Shown here one piece after another: positions 19,703 through 27,515 of a stretch of 64,000 nt of DNA (position 1 is the stretch's first letter; every line of letters starts with the position of its first letter). The notes beneath the pieces were generated by a model. It had not been told where the DNA came from. It made no database searches and saw only the letters and a list, made by a program, of their open reading frames with translations. The position numbers and the translations under genes are program-made. Source of the DNA: Sphingomonas sinipercae (GTDB lineage: Bacteria; Pseudomonadota; Alphaproteobacteria; Sphingomonadales; Sphingomonadaceae); contig NZ_CP049871.1 in NCBI RefSeq assembly GCF_011302055.1, forward strand, positions 1,198,501 through 1,262,500. The letters are read 5' to 3'.

Positions 19703-21139
19703 TCAAGCGGCGGTGTCGATGCCGATGTCGCCCAGCTTACGATAGAGCGTCGAGCGGCCAATGCCGAGCCGCCGCGCAACCTCGGTCATCCGCCCGCCGT
19801 AATGGCCGATCGCGAGCCGGATGATGTCGGCTTCGATCTCCTCGAGCATCCGCAAGTGGCCGTCGTTGCCGAACAAAGTGATCGACGGATCGCCATTGAC
19901 CGAGGCTTCGGTCCGGCGCTGCCCAAGGTTGGGTTGGGCATCGCCGGCGCGGTTGGAAAAGCGGGCTTGGGTAGCAATGTGCGGAAAATCGGCAGCGCCG
20001 AGCGAGCCGCCTTCGCATTCGAGCGCGGCGCGAAGCAGGGCGCTGGCCAGTTGGCGCACGTTTCCGGGCCAACCGTAATGCATCAGGATCGAAAGGGCCT
20101 CGTTGTCGATGGTCAGCGGGCGGATCAGTTGCTGCTCCGCAAAGCGGCTGAGAAGGTGCCGCGCCAGCGACGGAATGTCGGCGGAACGCTCGCGCAGGGG
20201 CGGCAAGGTGACGACCGTTGCCGAGACCCGCTCCCGCAGGGCGGGGTTGAAGCCTTCGCCCAACGGCGCCCCAGCGGTGGCGATCAGGCGGACATCGACC
20301 GAATTGCTTCCGTTGCAGCCGACTGGTCGAACCTCGCCGGTGGCAAGGACTCGGTCGAGCGCTTCCTGGGTTTCGCCCGGAAGCTCGTCGATGGCGTCGA
20401 GCACGAGCGTGCCGCCGCTCGCTTCGACGATCTTGCCCTGGCGGTCGGTGAAGGCGCCGGCAAATGCGCCGGCCTGGTGGCCGAACAGCTCGCTGTCGGT
20501 GCTGTTGTGCGGGGTCGCTTTGCAATCGACGGTCACCAACGGGCCGCGCGCACGCAGGCTTGCGGCATGGATGGCGCGGGCGAAGGTTTCCTTCCCGCTT
20601 CCCGCTTCCCCGATGATCAGGATCGGCAGGCGGTTGCGGGCGGCCTTGGCGGCGATCGCCAGCGCGCTGCGGAATTCGGGGGTCGAGCCGATCAGCTCTT
20701 CCAGCGACAGCAAGGGGGCGAGCTTCTCGGCAACCGGCATCAGTTCGCCGGAAGGCCGGCGACGGTCGGCGGCGGTCGCCAGGGCGTCGAGCAGGCGCTC
20801 CGGCGCGATCGGCCGCCCGAGGAAGTCGGTGGCGCCGGCGCGAAGCGCGTCGATCGCCTTTGGCACCGCGCCGCTTTCGGTTAGCACCACCACCGGCAGC
20901 TCAGGCCGGCAAGCGCGCAGATTATCGATGATTTCGCCAGCCTTGTCGGCCTGCCAATCGCCCAGCAGGGCGACCTTGATCTCAAGGCCGTAAGGGCCGC
21001 GCAGGATGGCCACCGCGGTCTGGATTCCGTCAGCGCCGATTACCGTCCAGCCCGCGCGCGACGCCATCGCCGAAATCAATCGGCGCTCGGCCGGATTGGC
21101 ATCGACCAGCAACAGTGACCGGATCTGGGACTCGGGCAT
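19703..21139 (-). CDS. NtrC-family regulator with degenerate receiver and AAA+ motifs
   Basis: A 478-residue three-domain protein: receiver (about 7-122), AAA+ (about 148-380) and Fis-type HTH (about 435-475, ending RLGIGRSTLYRKLGDIG). Key residues have drifted. The receiver has GRPI (R109) where the conserved Lys-Pro is expected, and its acceptor Asp aligns poorly (VALLGD61). Walker A is intact (GEAGSGKE 177-184), Walker B reads LVLDAIDEL (Ala249 for the catalytic Glu), and GAFTGA is GAFAGA (224-229). The GAFTGA threonine contacts sigma-54, so sigma-54 activation is doubtful; it may be a DNA-binding regulator of sigma-70 promoters. ATG 21139 has GAGAGG upstream. Confidence 0.87.
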   Translation of the reverse strand: MPESQIRSLLLVDANPAERRLISAMASRAGWTVIGADGIQTAVAILRGPYGLEIKVALLGDWQADKAGEIIDNLRACRPELPVVVLTESGAVPKAIDALRAGATDFLGRPIAPERLLDALATAADRRRPSGELMPVAEKLAPLLSLEELIGSTPEFRSALAIAAKAARNRLPILIIGEAGSGKETFARAIHAASLRARGPLVTVDCKATPHNSTDSELFGHQAGAFAGAFTDRQGKIVEASGGTLVLDAIDELPGETQEALDRVLATGEVRPVGCNGSNSVDVRLIATAGAPLGEGFNPALRERVSATVVTLPPLRERSADIPSLARHLLSRFAEQQLIRPLTIDNEALSILMHYGWPGNVRQLASALLRAALECEGGSLGAADFPHIATQARFSNRAGDAQPNLGQRRTEASVNGDPSITLFGNDGHLRMLEEIEADIIRLAIGHYGGRMTEVARRLGIGRSTLYRKLGDIGIDTAA

Positions 21140-21267
21140 TGGCTGCACCTCTCTGGCTTCGTGTAGGCGCGATGCGTAAAGGGGGCCTTAAAGTGTGTGC
21201 CTTGTATCTTGGGCGCGGCACGTTGAGTTGTTATGCACCGTGGCAGGCGACAGAAAGGGACGATTGG

Positions 21268-21414
21268 ATGGACGTTGACGCATTGACGAACGCGAACCAG
21301 CCGGGCGAGATCGGCCGCCACGCGCGGGATTATTCGAAATTCATCTTCATGCTGAAATGGGGCGCGGTCGCAGCGATCATCATCGCCTTCTTCGTCGTCA
21401 TCCTGATTGCCTAG
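21268..21414 (+). CDS. aa3-type cytochrome c oxidase subunit IV-like small protein
   Basis: A 48-residue protein with a hydrophilic N-terminus (MDVDALTNANQPGEIGRHAR) and one C-terminal transmembrane helix (WGAVAAIIIAFFVVILIA). This is the bacterial COX subunit IV pattern, a small inner-membrane subunit peripheral to the catalytic core of aa3 oxidase. ATG 21268 has AAGGGA 8 bases upstream. It lies 7 bases before pntAA, a neighbourhood common in alphaproteobacteria; no oxidase core genes are in the window. Confidence 0.8.
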   Translation: MDVDALTNANQPGEIGRHARDYSKFIFMLKWGAVAAIIIAFFVVILIA

Positions 21415-21421
21415 CGCCGGC

Positions 21422-22552
21422 ATGAAGATCGCGGTTCTCAAGGAAACTGTCGAAGGGGAAACCCGCTGCGCTGCAATCCCGGAAACCGTGAAGAAATTCA
21501 TTGCCTTGGGTGCATCTGTTGCGGTCGAGTCTGATGTTGGCTCAAGTGCTGGACTGAGCGACCGGGACTTTGCCGAAGCTGGCGCGGAGGTCGTCAGCCG
21601 TCAGCAGGCGATCGCCGATGCCGACGTCATCCTGTGCGTTACCGGTCCGGAGCCGGCGACGCTTGAGGGTGTCAAAGCCGGGGCCTTACTGGTCGGCGGC
21701 CTGGACCCGCTTCGCCGCGGCCCTGCGATCCAGGGCTATGCGGCATCGGGCATCGAGGCGCTGGCGATGGAGTGGATGCCGCGCATCACTCGCGCACAGT
21801 CGATGGACATCCTGTCGTCACAGTCGAACTTGGCCGGCTACAAGGCGGTCGTCGAAGCGGCGGCCATCTACGGCCGCGCGTTCCCGATGATGATGACCGC
21901 CGCCGGCACGATCAGCCCGACCAAGGTGTTCGTGATGGGTGTCGGGGTCGCCGGGCTCCAGGCGATCGCCACTGCTCGCCGGCTCGGCGCGCAGGTCAGC
22001 GCGACCGACGTGCGATCGGCGACTCGCGAGCAGATCCAGTCGCTCGGCGCCAAGCCGATCTTCGTCGAAAATGTCGCCGGCATCGAAGGCGAGGGGCAGG
22101 GCGGTTATGCGGCCGAAATGTCGGAAGACTATCGCGCGGCGCAGGCGGAGCTCGTTTCCAGCCACATCGCCAAGCAGGATATCGTCATCACCACGGCCTT
22201 GATCCCGGGCAAGCCGGCGCCGCGCCTGATTAGCGACGACCAGTTAGCGACGATGCGCGAAGGCAGCGTGGTCATCGACCTTGCCGCTGAAGCGGGCGGC
22301 AACGTCGAAGGGTGCGTGGCCGGGCAAAGCACCAGGCGTCATGGCGTGACCGTAGTTGGCGCGATCAACCTGGCGCGGAGCTTGCCGGCCGATGCTTCCG
22401 CCTTGTTCGCACGCAACCTGTTCAACTTCCTCAGCGCTTTCTGGCACAAAGACTCGAACGCGGTCGTCCTGGCCGACGACGACGAAATCGTCCGCGCGGT
22501 GCGGCTGACGCGCGGCGGAAAAGTGGTCAACGAACGACTAGCCGCGTCCTAG
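21422..22552 (+). CDS. pntAA: NAD(P) transhydrogenase subunit alpha, part 1 (PntAA)
   Basis: The 376-residue protein is the soluble NAD(H)-binding domain I of proton-translocating transhydrogenase: MKIAVLKETVEGETRCAAIP, ILSSQSNLAGYKAVVEAA, the Rossmann loop VMGVGVAGLQAIATARRLGA, and GSVVIDLAAEAGGN. It has no membrane domain and needs PntAB and PntB. Neither follows; the next genes are an unrelated CAP protein and an epimerase. So pntAA is split from its partners here, or the partners are elsewhere or lost. Note that the family overlaps alanine dehydrogenase; the motifs favour PntAA. Confidence 0.9.
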   Translation: MKIAVLKETVEGETRCAAIPETVKKFIALGASVAVESDVGSSAGLSDRDFAEAGAEVVSRQQAIADADVILCVTGPEPATLEGVKAGALLVGGLDPLRRGPAIQGYAASGIEALAMEWMPRITRAQSMDILSSQSNLAGYKAVVEAAAIYGRAFPMMMTAAGTISPTKVFVMGVGVAGLQAIATARRLGAQVSATDVRSATREQIQSLGAKPIFVENVAGIEGEGQGGYAAEMSEDYRAAQAELVSSHIAKQDIVITTALIPGKPAPRLISDDQLATMREGSVVIDLAAEAGGNVEGCVAGQSTRRHGVTVVGAINLARSLPADASALFARNLFNFLSAFWHKDSNAVVLADDDEIVRAVRLTRGGKVVNERLAAS

Positions 22553-22604
22553 GGCGCTGCCGGAAATTCGTGCGCGGTTCATAATTTCGCGCTAAAAACG
22601 TCCG

Positions 22605-23117
22605 ATGCGCTGGGCACTGAACGCGGCGTTGTGCGCGGTCACCGCGGCGAGTTCCGCGGCGCAAGCACAACCGGGGCTGGATCCATTCTTGCAGCGGCTG
22701 CTCGCCGCTCACAATCGTGAGCGTGCCGCGGTTGGGGTGCCGCCGCTCACGTGGGATCCGATCCTTGCGGCCTCCGCCCGCTCCTACGGCCCGACCCTCG
22801 AGGCGATTGGGCGCCTGCAGCATTCCCCGCGCGCAAGTCGCCCCGGGCAGCGCGAAAATTTGTGGATGGGCACCAAGGGATATTTCACGCCGGAGCAGAT
22901 GATCGGCAGCTGGAGCGCAGAGAAGCGATTCTACCGCCCCGGCCTGTTTCCCGGCGTTAGCACCACCGGTAATTGGATCGACGTTGCGCATTACACGCAG
23001 ATGGTGTGGCGGACGACGACGCGGGTCGGCTGTGGACTCTATCGGGGCGTCCGCATGGACTGGCTCATCTGCCGCTACTCGCCACCGGGCAACGTCGACA
23101 ACAAGCCGGTTTTCTGA
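22605..23117 (+). CDS. secreted CAP/SCP (PR-1-like) domain protein
   Basis: The 170-residue protein has a signal peptide (MRWALNAALCAVTAASSAAQ) and a CAP fold: LLAAHNRERAAVGVPPLTWD, HYTQMVWRTTTRVGCG and ICRYSPPGNVDNKPVF. The last two are the CAP signature regions with their cysteines. Unlike most bacterial CAP proteins it resembles the eukaryotic PR-1 layout closely. Predicted to be periplasmic or secreted; function unknown. It starts 52 bases after pntAA, where pntAB would be expected. Confidence 0.87.
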   Translation: MRWALNAALCAVTAASSAAQAQPGLDPFLQRLLAAHNRERAAVGVPPLTWDPILAASARSYGPTLEAIGRLQHSPRASRPGQRENLWMGTKGYFTPEQMIGSWSAEKRFYRPGLFPGVSTTGNWIDVAHYTQMVWRTTTRVGCGLYRGVRMDWLICRYSPPGNVDNKPVF

Positions 23118-23170
23118 ATCTGTCCCACTTTCGATTTTGACGCGTGGAAGCGAACCGCTAAGCGCGGCCG

Positions 23171-24169
23171 ATGAGTATTCTTGTTACTGGTGCCGCCGGC
23201 TTCATCGGATTTTCGACCGCCCATGCGCTGCTTGAGCGCGGGGAGAGCGTGGTCGGCATCGACAACGTCAACGATTATTACGACGTCCGCCTGAAACGGG
23301 CGCGCGTCGCTCGGCTCAACGATCGGTTCGGGAACCGCTTCCGCTTCCTGGAGGTGGACTTCAGTGATGCCGCCGCGCTCAGCGAAGCGCTTGCCAACGA
23401 GAAGATCGATTCCATCGTCCACCTCGGTGCCCAGGCCGGGGTTCGCTACAGCCTGGAAAACCCGTCGGCCTATGTGCAGTCGAACCTGGTCGGGCACTGC
23501 AACATGCTGGAGCTGGCGCGGGCGCGGGAAACCCGGCACTTCGTCTACGCCTCGTCGTCATCGGTCTATGGCGGCAACAAGAGCATTCCGTTCCGGGTCG
23601 AGGATCGGGTGGACCAGCCGCTGTCGCTCTATGCAGCGACGAAGAAGTCGGACGAGCTGATCAGCGAATCCTACGCCAACGTCTTCCGCCTGCCGATGAC
23701 GGGCCTGCGGTTCTTCACCGTCTATGGCCCGTGGGGCCGCCCGGACATGGCGATGTGGATTTTCGTCAAGGCGCTGTTCGAAGGCACGCCGCTGCCCTTG
23801 TTCAACGGCGGCGACATGCGGCGCGATTTCACCTTCGTCGACGACATCGTCGCGGGGGTCATTGCCTGCCACGATTCGCCCCCGGCCGACGACGGCTCGG
23901 TGAAGGCTGGCGGCGGCACGAATCCCCATGCGCTCTACAACATCGGTAATAACCGAAGCGAAGAACTGATGCGCGTGGTCAAGCTGCTGGAGCGGGAGAC
24001 CGGGCGCGAGGCGGTGATCGAGAAGCTGCCGATGCAGGTTGCCGACGTCCCCGACAGCTGCGCCGACATTTCGGCCATCCAGGCCGACCTTGGTTTCGAG
24101 CCCAAGACCACCATCGACGAAGGCGTGCCGCGGTTCGTTTCCTGGTACCGCGAGTACCACGGGCTGTGA
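23171..24169 (+). CDS. UDP-glucuronate 4-epimerase-type SDR
   Basis: The 332-residue extended SDR has VTGAAGFIGFST (NAD-binding), the loop VVGIDNVNDYYDVRLKRAR, HLGAQAGVRYSLENP, SSSSVYGGN and the catalytic YAATK. NDYYD and GVRYSLENP are typical of UDP-glucuronate epimerases, which interconvert UDP-GlcA and UDP-GalA for surface polysaccharide. It lies 3.3 kb before the glycan island and may feed it. Its stop overlaps the next start (GTGA). Confidence 0.9.
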   Translation: MSILVTGAAGFIGFSTAHALLERGESVVGIDNVNDYYDVRLKRARVARLNDRFGNRFRFLEVDFSDAAALSEALANEKIDSIVHLGAQAGVRYSLENPSAYVQSNLVGHCNMLELARARETRHFVYASSSSVYGGNKSIPFRVEDRVDQPLSLYAATKKSDELISESYANVFRLPMTGLRFFTVYGPWGRPDMAMWIFVKALFEGTPLPLFNGGDMRRDFTFVDDIVAGVIACHDSPPADDGSVKAGGGTNPHALYNIGNNRSEELMRVVKLLERETGREAVIEKLPMQVADVPDSCADISAIQADLGFEPKTTIDEGVPRFVSWYREYHGL

Positions 24170-25116
24170 GCCTGCCCCCGGCCCTGGCCGGATTGCGGTT
24201 GCCGGTAATCGCGGCGCCGCTGTTCATCATTTCAAATCCGCAGCTGGTCATCGCCCAATGCACGTCGGGGATCGTCGGCAGCTTTCCGGCCCTCAATGCG
24301 CGTCCAGCCTCGCAACTCGACGAATGGATCCATGAGATTACCGAGGCGCTGGCGGCGCACGACCGCGCCCATCCCGATCGCCCGGCAGCGCCGTTCGCGG
24401 TCAACCAAATCGTTCACCGCACCAACGATCGCTTCGAAGCGGACATGGAAGTGTGCGCGAAGTGGAAGGTGCCGATCGTCATCACCTCGCTCGGCGCGCG
24501 GGAGGAACTCAACGTCGCGGTCCATGGCTGGGGCGGCGTGACGTTGCACGACGTCATCGACGACCGTTTCGCGCGCAAGGCGATTGAAAAGGGCGCGGAC
24601 GGGCTGATCGCTGTGGCGGCTGGCGCAGGGGGGCACGCGGGCCGCTGGTCGCCCTTCGCGCTGGTCCAGGAAATCCGCTCCTGGTTCGACGGGCCGCTGA
24701 TCCTGTCGGGCGCCATCGCGACGGGTTCGGCAGTGCTCGCGGCCACCGCGATGGGCGCCGACTTTGCCTACATCGGCTCGCCGTTCATTGCGACGGATGA
24801 AGCGCGTGCAAGCGAAGGATACAAGCAGGCGATCGTCGACGGAAACGCTGCCGAAATCGTCAACAGCGACCTCTTCACCGGGGTCCACGGCAATTATCTG
24901 CGCACGTCGATCGTCGCTGCCGGGCTCGACCCCGACGCCCTGGCCCGAGGCGATGTCTCGACGATGAAATTCGCCTCGGACAGCGCCAAGGCGTGGCGCG
25001 ATATCTGGGGGTCGGGGCAGGGGATCGGCGCGGTTTCGAAAATCCAGGGCGCGGCCGATTACATCGCGCAGCTTGCCGACGAATATGTGGCTGCCCGGCG
25101 CCGCCTGTGCGGCTAG
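24166..25116 (+). CDS. nitronate monooxygenase-like flavin oxidoreductase
   Basis: A 316-residue FMN TIM-barrel protein of the 2-nitropropane dioxygenase/NMO family: LRLPVIAAPLFIISNPQLVI at the N-terminus, GADGLIAVAAGAGGHAGRWSPFAL with the candidate catalytic His, ILSGAIATGSAVLAATAMGADFAYIGSPF for FMN phosphate. It likely oxidises nitronates or related activated carbon acids; the substrate is unknown. GTG 24166 overlaps the epimerase stop, although the two functions have no clear link. The 3' end overlaps rcdA by 4 bases. Confidence 0.88.
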   Translation: MSLPPALAGLRLPVIAAPLFIISNPQLVIAQCTSGIVGSFPALNARPASQLDEWIHEITEALAAHDRAHPDRPAAPFAVNQIVHRTNDRFEADMEVCAKWKVPIVITSLGAREELNVAVHGWGGVTLHDVIDDRFARKAIEKGADGLIAVAAGAGGHAGRWSPFALVQEIRSWFDGPLILSGAIATGSAVLAATAMGADFAYIGSPFIATDEARASEGYKQAIVDGNAAEIVNSDLFTGVHGNYLRTSIVAAGLDPDALARGDVSTMKFASDSAKAWRDIWGSGQGIGAVSKIQGAADYIAQLADEYVAARRRLCG

Positions 25117-25601
25117 TGGCCGATCAGCCCGCGCTCAAGTCGGCCCATTAGGGCCCGGGCCGGGCTCTGCGCCGGGGCGGTGGTGACATTTCCCTCGTCG
25201 AGCCGCTTCACGCGAACGTAGAGGTCGGCGCTGGCGTTGATCAGCCGCTGCGCTTCGTCGGGCAGGCGCGATACCGTTTCCGGATCGCTTTCCTGCGCAT
25301 TGCCCAGCCGGCGTTCAGGCCGGCGGCCCTCGGCATATTGGATTTCGCCGCTTTCCACGGCCCGCTGCGTCAGCAGCCAGGCGACGATGTGCATGATGCG
25401 CGTCGTCACTTTCAGCGATTCGCAGGCGAAGGTGACCCGCGTGAACGGGTCCAGCCGGTCGCGATCCGACTGCGCGGCTTCGTCGAAATAGGAACGCGCC
25501 TCGTCGGCAAGCAGCATCGACTCCGTGTAGAACGAGTCGATCAGCCGCGGCGTGATGCGGACTTCTGGCTCGGAAGCATCATACGATTCGTTCATGCGCA
25601 T
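25113..25601 (-). CDS. rcdA: RcdA-like protein (DUF1465), regulator of CtrA degradation
   Basis: A 162-residue helical protein. The central TFACESLKVTTRIMHIVAWLLTQRAVESGEI matches the three-helix RcdA/DUF1465 family. In Caulobacter, RcdA helps ClpXP, with CpdR and PopA, degrade the master regulator CtrA and localises to the cell pole. A disordered Pro/Ala/Arg tail follows. ATG 25601 has AGGTGG 7 bases upstream. With ccrM in the same window, it supports a CtrA-type cell cycle. Whether CtrA degradation itself is conserved in this lineage is inference. Confidence 0.85.
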   Translation of the reverse strand: MRMNESYDASEPEVRITPRLIDSFYTESMLLADEARSYFDEAAQSDRDRLDPFTRVTFACESLKVTTRIMHIVAWLLTQRAVESGEIQYAEGRRPERRLGNAQESDPETVSRLPDEAQRLINASADLYVRVKRLDEGNVTTAPAQSPARALMGRLERGLIGH

Positions 25602-25654
25602 CAAGGTGCCACCTATTCCTCGCTTAGAAAACGCTCAGGCAGTCAAGAAGCGCT

Positions 25655-25677
25655 CATTGTCCCGTCGCGGGACAATG
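25655..25677. promoter_or_regulatory. perfect 10-bp inverted repeat between rcdA and DUF465 gene
   Basis: CATTGTCCCG and CGGGACAATG flank a TCG spacer, giving a 23-base site with perfect 10-bp arms. It sits 54 bases upstream of the rcdA start (minus strand) and about 125 bases upstream of the DUF465 gene (plus strand), inside a 201-base divergent intergenic region. A symmetric site with a 3-base spacer fits a dimeric regulator better than a terminator; there is no T run on either side. Confidence 0.5.
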
Positions 25678-25802
25678 CAGCGCCGGGGCGGTGGCTCGAA
25701 CCTGCCGCGCGACGGGCGGATTTGGCGGGCGAGACAAACGCTTCGTTTCGTGATTTATTGACCGTTGCTGTCACGCGTTTGTCACGAAAGGAACCAGCGC
25801 CA

Positions 25803-25967
25803 ATGGACAAGTCACAGGTCGAAGCTCTCGAATCCAAGCACGCCGCACTTCATGCGATCATCGACGAGGAAGAGCATCGACCGCACCCGAACGAAGATTT
25901 GCTCCATGAACTCAAGAAGGAAAAGCTCAAGCTCAAGGACGAGCTCGCCGGCCACTACGTCCACTAG
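25803..25967 (+). CDS. DUF465/YdcH-family small coiled-coil protein
   Basis: The 54-residue hydrophilic, highly charged helical protein (ESKHAALHAIIDEEEHRPHP, then LKKEKLKLKDELAGH) matches the YdcH/DUF465 family of very common proteobacterial small proteins of unknown function. ATG 25803 is preceded by AAGGA about 11 bases upstream. Two GTCACG repeats lie upstream at about 25769 and 25782. No operon partner; the dksA-like gene is convergent. Confidence 0.8.
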   Translation: MDKSQVEALESKHAALHAIIDEEEHRPHPNEDLLHELKKEKLKLKDELAGHYVH

Positions 25968-25989
25968 CCGGTCGCGCCGCGCGGCGAGG

Positions 25990-26454
25990 TCAATCGTCGC
26001 GCGAGACCTTCTCTACCCGCTCGTGACGCTCCTGCGCTTCAAGCGTCATCGTCGCGATCGGACGGGCCTCGAGCCTGGCTAGCGAGATCGGTTCGCCGGT
26101 TACTTCGCAATAGCCGTACTCACCCTCGTACAGCCGGCGAACCGCGGCATCGATCTTGGCGATCAGCTTGCGTTGCCGGTCGCGAGTACGAAGTTCGATC
26201 GACCAGTCCGTTTCGCTGGAGGCGCGGTCGGCAAGGTCCGGTTCGCGCAGCGAATCGACCTGCAGCTGGGCCATGGTCGCGCGCGATTCATCGACGATCG
26301 CTTCCTTCCATTCCCGCAATTTCTTCAGGAAATAGGCGCGATGCAGATCGCACATGAAGCTTTCGCCGTCCGACGGCCGATACCCCTCCGGGACGATCAG
26401 CCGATCGAAAGGTTCAGGTTGTTCATTGTAGAAGTCGACTAGAGCCGTCGCCAT
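25990..26454 (-). CDS. dksA: DksA/TraR-family RNA polymerase-binding protein, single-cysteine type
   Basis: The 154-residue protein has a coiled-coil region (HRAYFLKKLREWKEAIVDE onward) and the globular end EYGYCEVTGEPISLARLEAR. DksA binds the RNA polymerase secondary channel and works with ppGpp. The canonical four-cysteine zinc site is reduced to one Cys (YGYC), as in alphaproteobacterial DksA, so no zinc site is expected. ATG 26454 has GGAGGG six bases upstream. Confidence 0.9.
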   Translation of the reverse strand: MATALVDFYNEQPEPFDRLIVPEGYRPSDGESFMCDLHRAYFLKKLREWKEAIVDESRATMAQLQVDSLREPDLADRASSETDWSIELRTRDRQRKLIAKIDAAVRRLYEGEYGYCEVTGEPISLARLEARPIATMTLEAQERHERVEKVSRDD

Positions 26455-26750
26455 GGAACGCCCTCCCACCGAACCCACCCGTCATCGACGAATGGGCACC
26501 CTCACGCCGCCGTCTACCGCGACCGGGGCCACCGGTGCGGCCGGAGGCGAATTCAACCAATCTTTCCCGATGCTTAAAGACCGGGCAAGTCGGTCATCCC
26601 CGACCGCGCCTATAAATATCGGTGAGTCGCTTAACAAGCGCTGACGAATGGCCTTTGTGAAAATCGGCAAGCTGTTGCGGATATGGCGCATTTCGGTCTT
26701 TCGCCGCCACTGGTTGCGGGTCTACCGTGGCTCCCGCATAGGCTAAGGCG
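26455..26750. other. 296-base intergenic region between dksA-like and surE
   Basis: This divergent gap probably holds promoters for both neighbours. A short hairpin CGCTT-AAC-AAGCG is near 26630-26642, and TATAAATATC (about 26612-26621) could be part of a promoter. A 32-codon frame (26648-26746) is described separately. I see no tRNA, riboswitch or repeat. Confidence 0.4.
26648..26746 (+). CDS. possible 32-residue basic peptide upstream of surE
   Basis: ATG 26648 opens a frame that ends with TAA four bases before the surE ATG. The peptide is very basic (MAFVKIGKLLRIWRISVFRR, then more Arg). No ribosome-binding site is evident, and coding potential cannot be judged at this length. It could be a leader peptide, a membrane-active small protein or chance. 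Confidence 0.15.
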   Translation: MAFVKIGKLLRIWRISVFRRHWLRVYRGSRIG

Positions 26751-27515
26751 ATGCGCATCCTGCTGACCAACGACGACGGGGTTAACGCCCGCGGGCTCGA
26801 GTTGCTGGAAACGGTCGCGCGGACATTTTCCGACGACATCTGGATCGTCGCGCCGGCGGACGAGCAGTCGGGCACCGGCCACTCGCTGACGCTGACCGTG
26901 CCGGTGCGCGTGCGCCGCCACGACGATCGCCGCTTCTCGGTCACCGGGACCCCGACCGATGCGGTGATGCTGGCGCTTGCCCACATCATGAAGGATTCGC
27001 CGCCGGACCTGATCCTGTCCGGCATCAACCGCGGGGCCAACCTTGGTGAGGACGTTACCTATTCTGGTACCGTCTCGGCAGCGATGGAAGGGGCGCTGGC
27101 CGGCGTCCGCTCGATCGCGCTCAGCCAGGGCTATTCGCGCGAGGGCATGGGCGACACGGTCCCGTTTGCGGCTGCGCAGGCCTGGGCCGAGCGCGTGCTC
27201 GCTCCACTCGTCGAATTCGACATGCCGGCTCGGAGCCTGGTCAACATCAACTTCCCGGCACTACCGCCCGAGCAGATCCAGGGCATCCGCATCTGCCGCC
27301 AGGGCATCCGCGACTACGGACGACTGCGGATCGTCCAGCGCAAGGACCCCCGCGGCTACGAATATTTCTGGTTCGGCCTGGCGCCGGTGGTGCAGACCCC
27401 GGGCCACTCCACCGACCTGGAAACGGTCGCCGACGGATACATCGCCGTCACCCCGTTGCACCTCGACCTGACCCACGATGCGTCGCTGGCGACCCTGAAG
27501 GACCGGTTCGGCTGA
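26751..27515 (+). CDS. surE: 5'/3'-nucleotidase SurE
   Basis: The 254-residue metal-dependent nucleotidase/survival protein has NDDGVNARGL (metal-binding Asp pair), SGTGHSLTL, VTGTPTDAV, LSGINRGANLG and YSGTVSAAMEG, all SurE marks. It dephosphorylates nucleoside monophosphates in stationary phase. The usual serS neighbour is absent. It runs into the glycan island; the next gene seems to start within its stop codon. Confidence 0.95.
   Translation: MRILLTNDDGVNARGLELLETVARTFSDDIWIVAPADEQSGTGHSLTLTVPVRVRRHDDRRFSVTGTPTDAVMLALAHIMKDSPPDLILSGINRGANLGEDVTYSGTVSAAMEGALAGVRSIALSQGYSREGMGDTVPFAAAQAWAERVLAPLVEFDMPARSLVNINFPALPPEQIQGIRICRQGIRDYGRLRIVQRKDPRGYEYFWFGLAPVVQTPGHSTDLETVADGYIAVTPLHLDLTHDASLATLKDRFG

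Noticed and set aside
19199-20884. 561-residue plus-strand open frame
   Set aside because: It lies antisense to the NtrC-like gene and part of the lipoprotein gene, both of which have clear motifs; the translated product has none.
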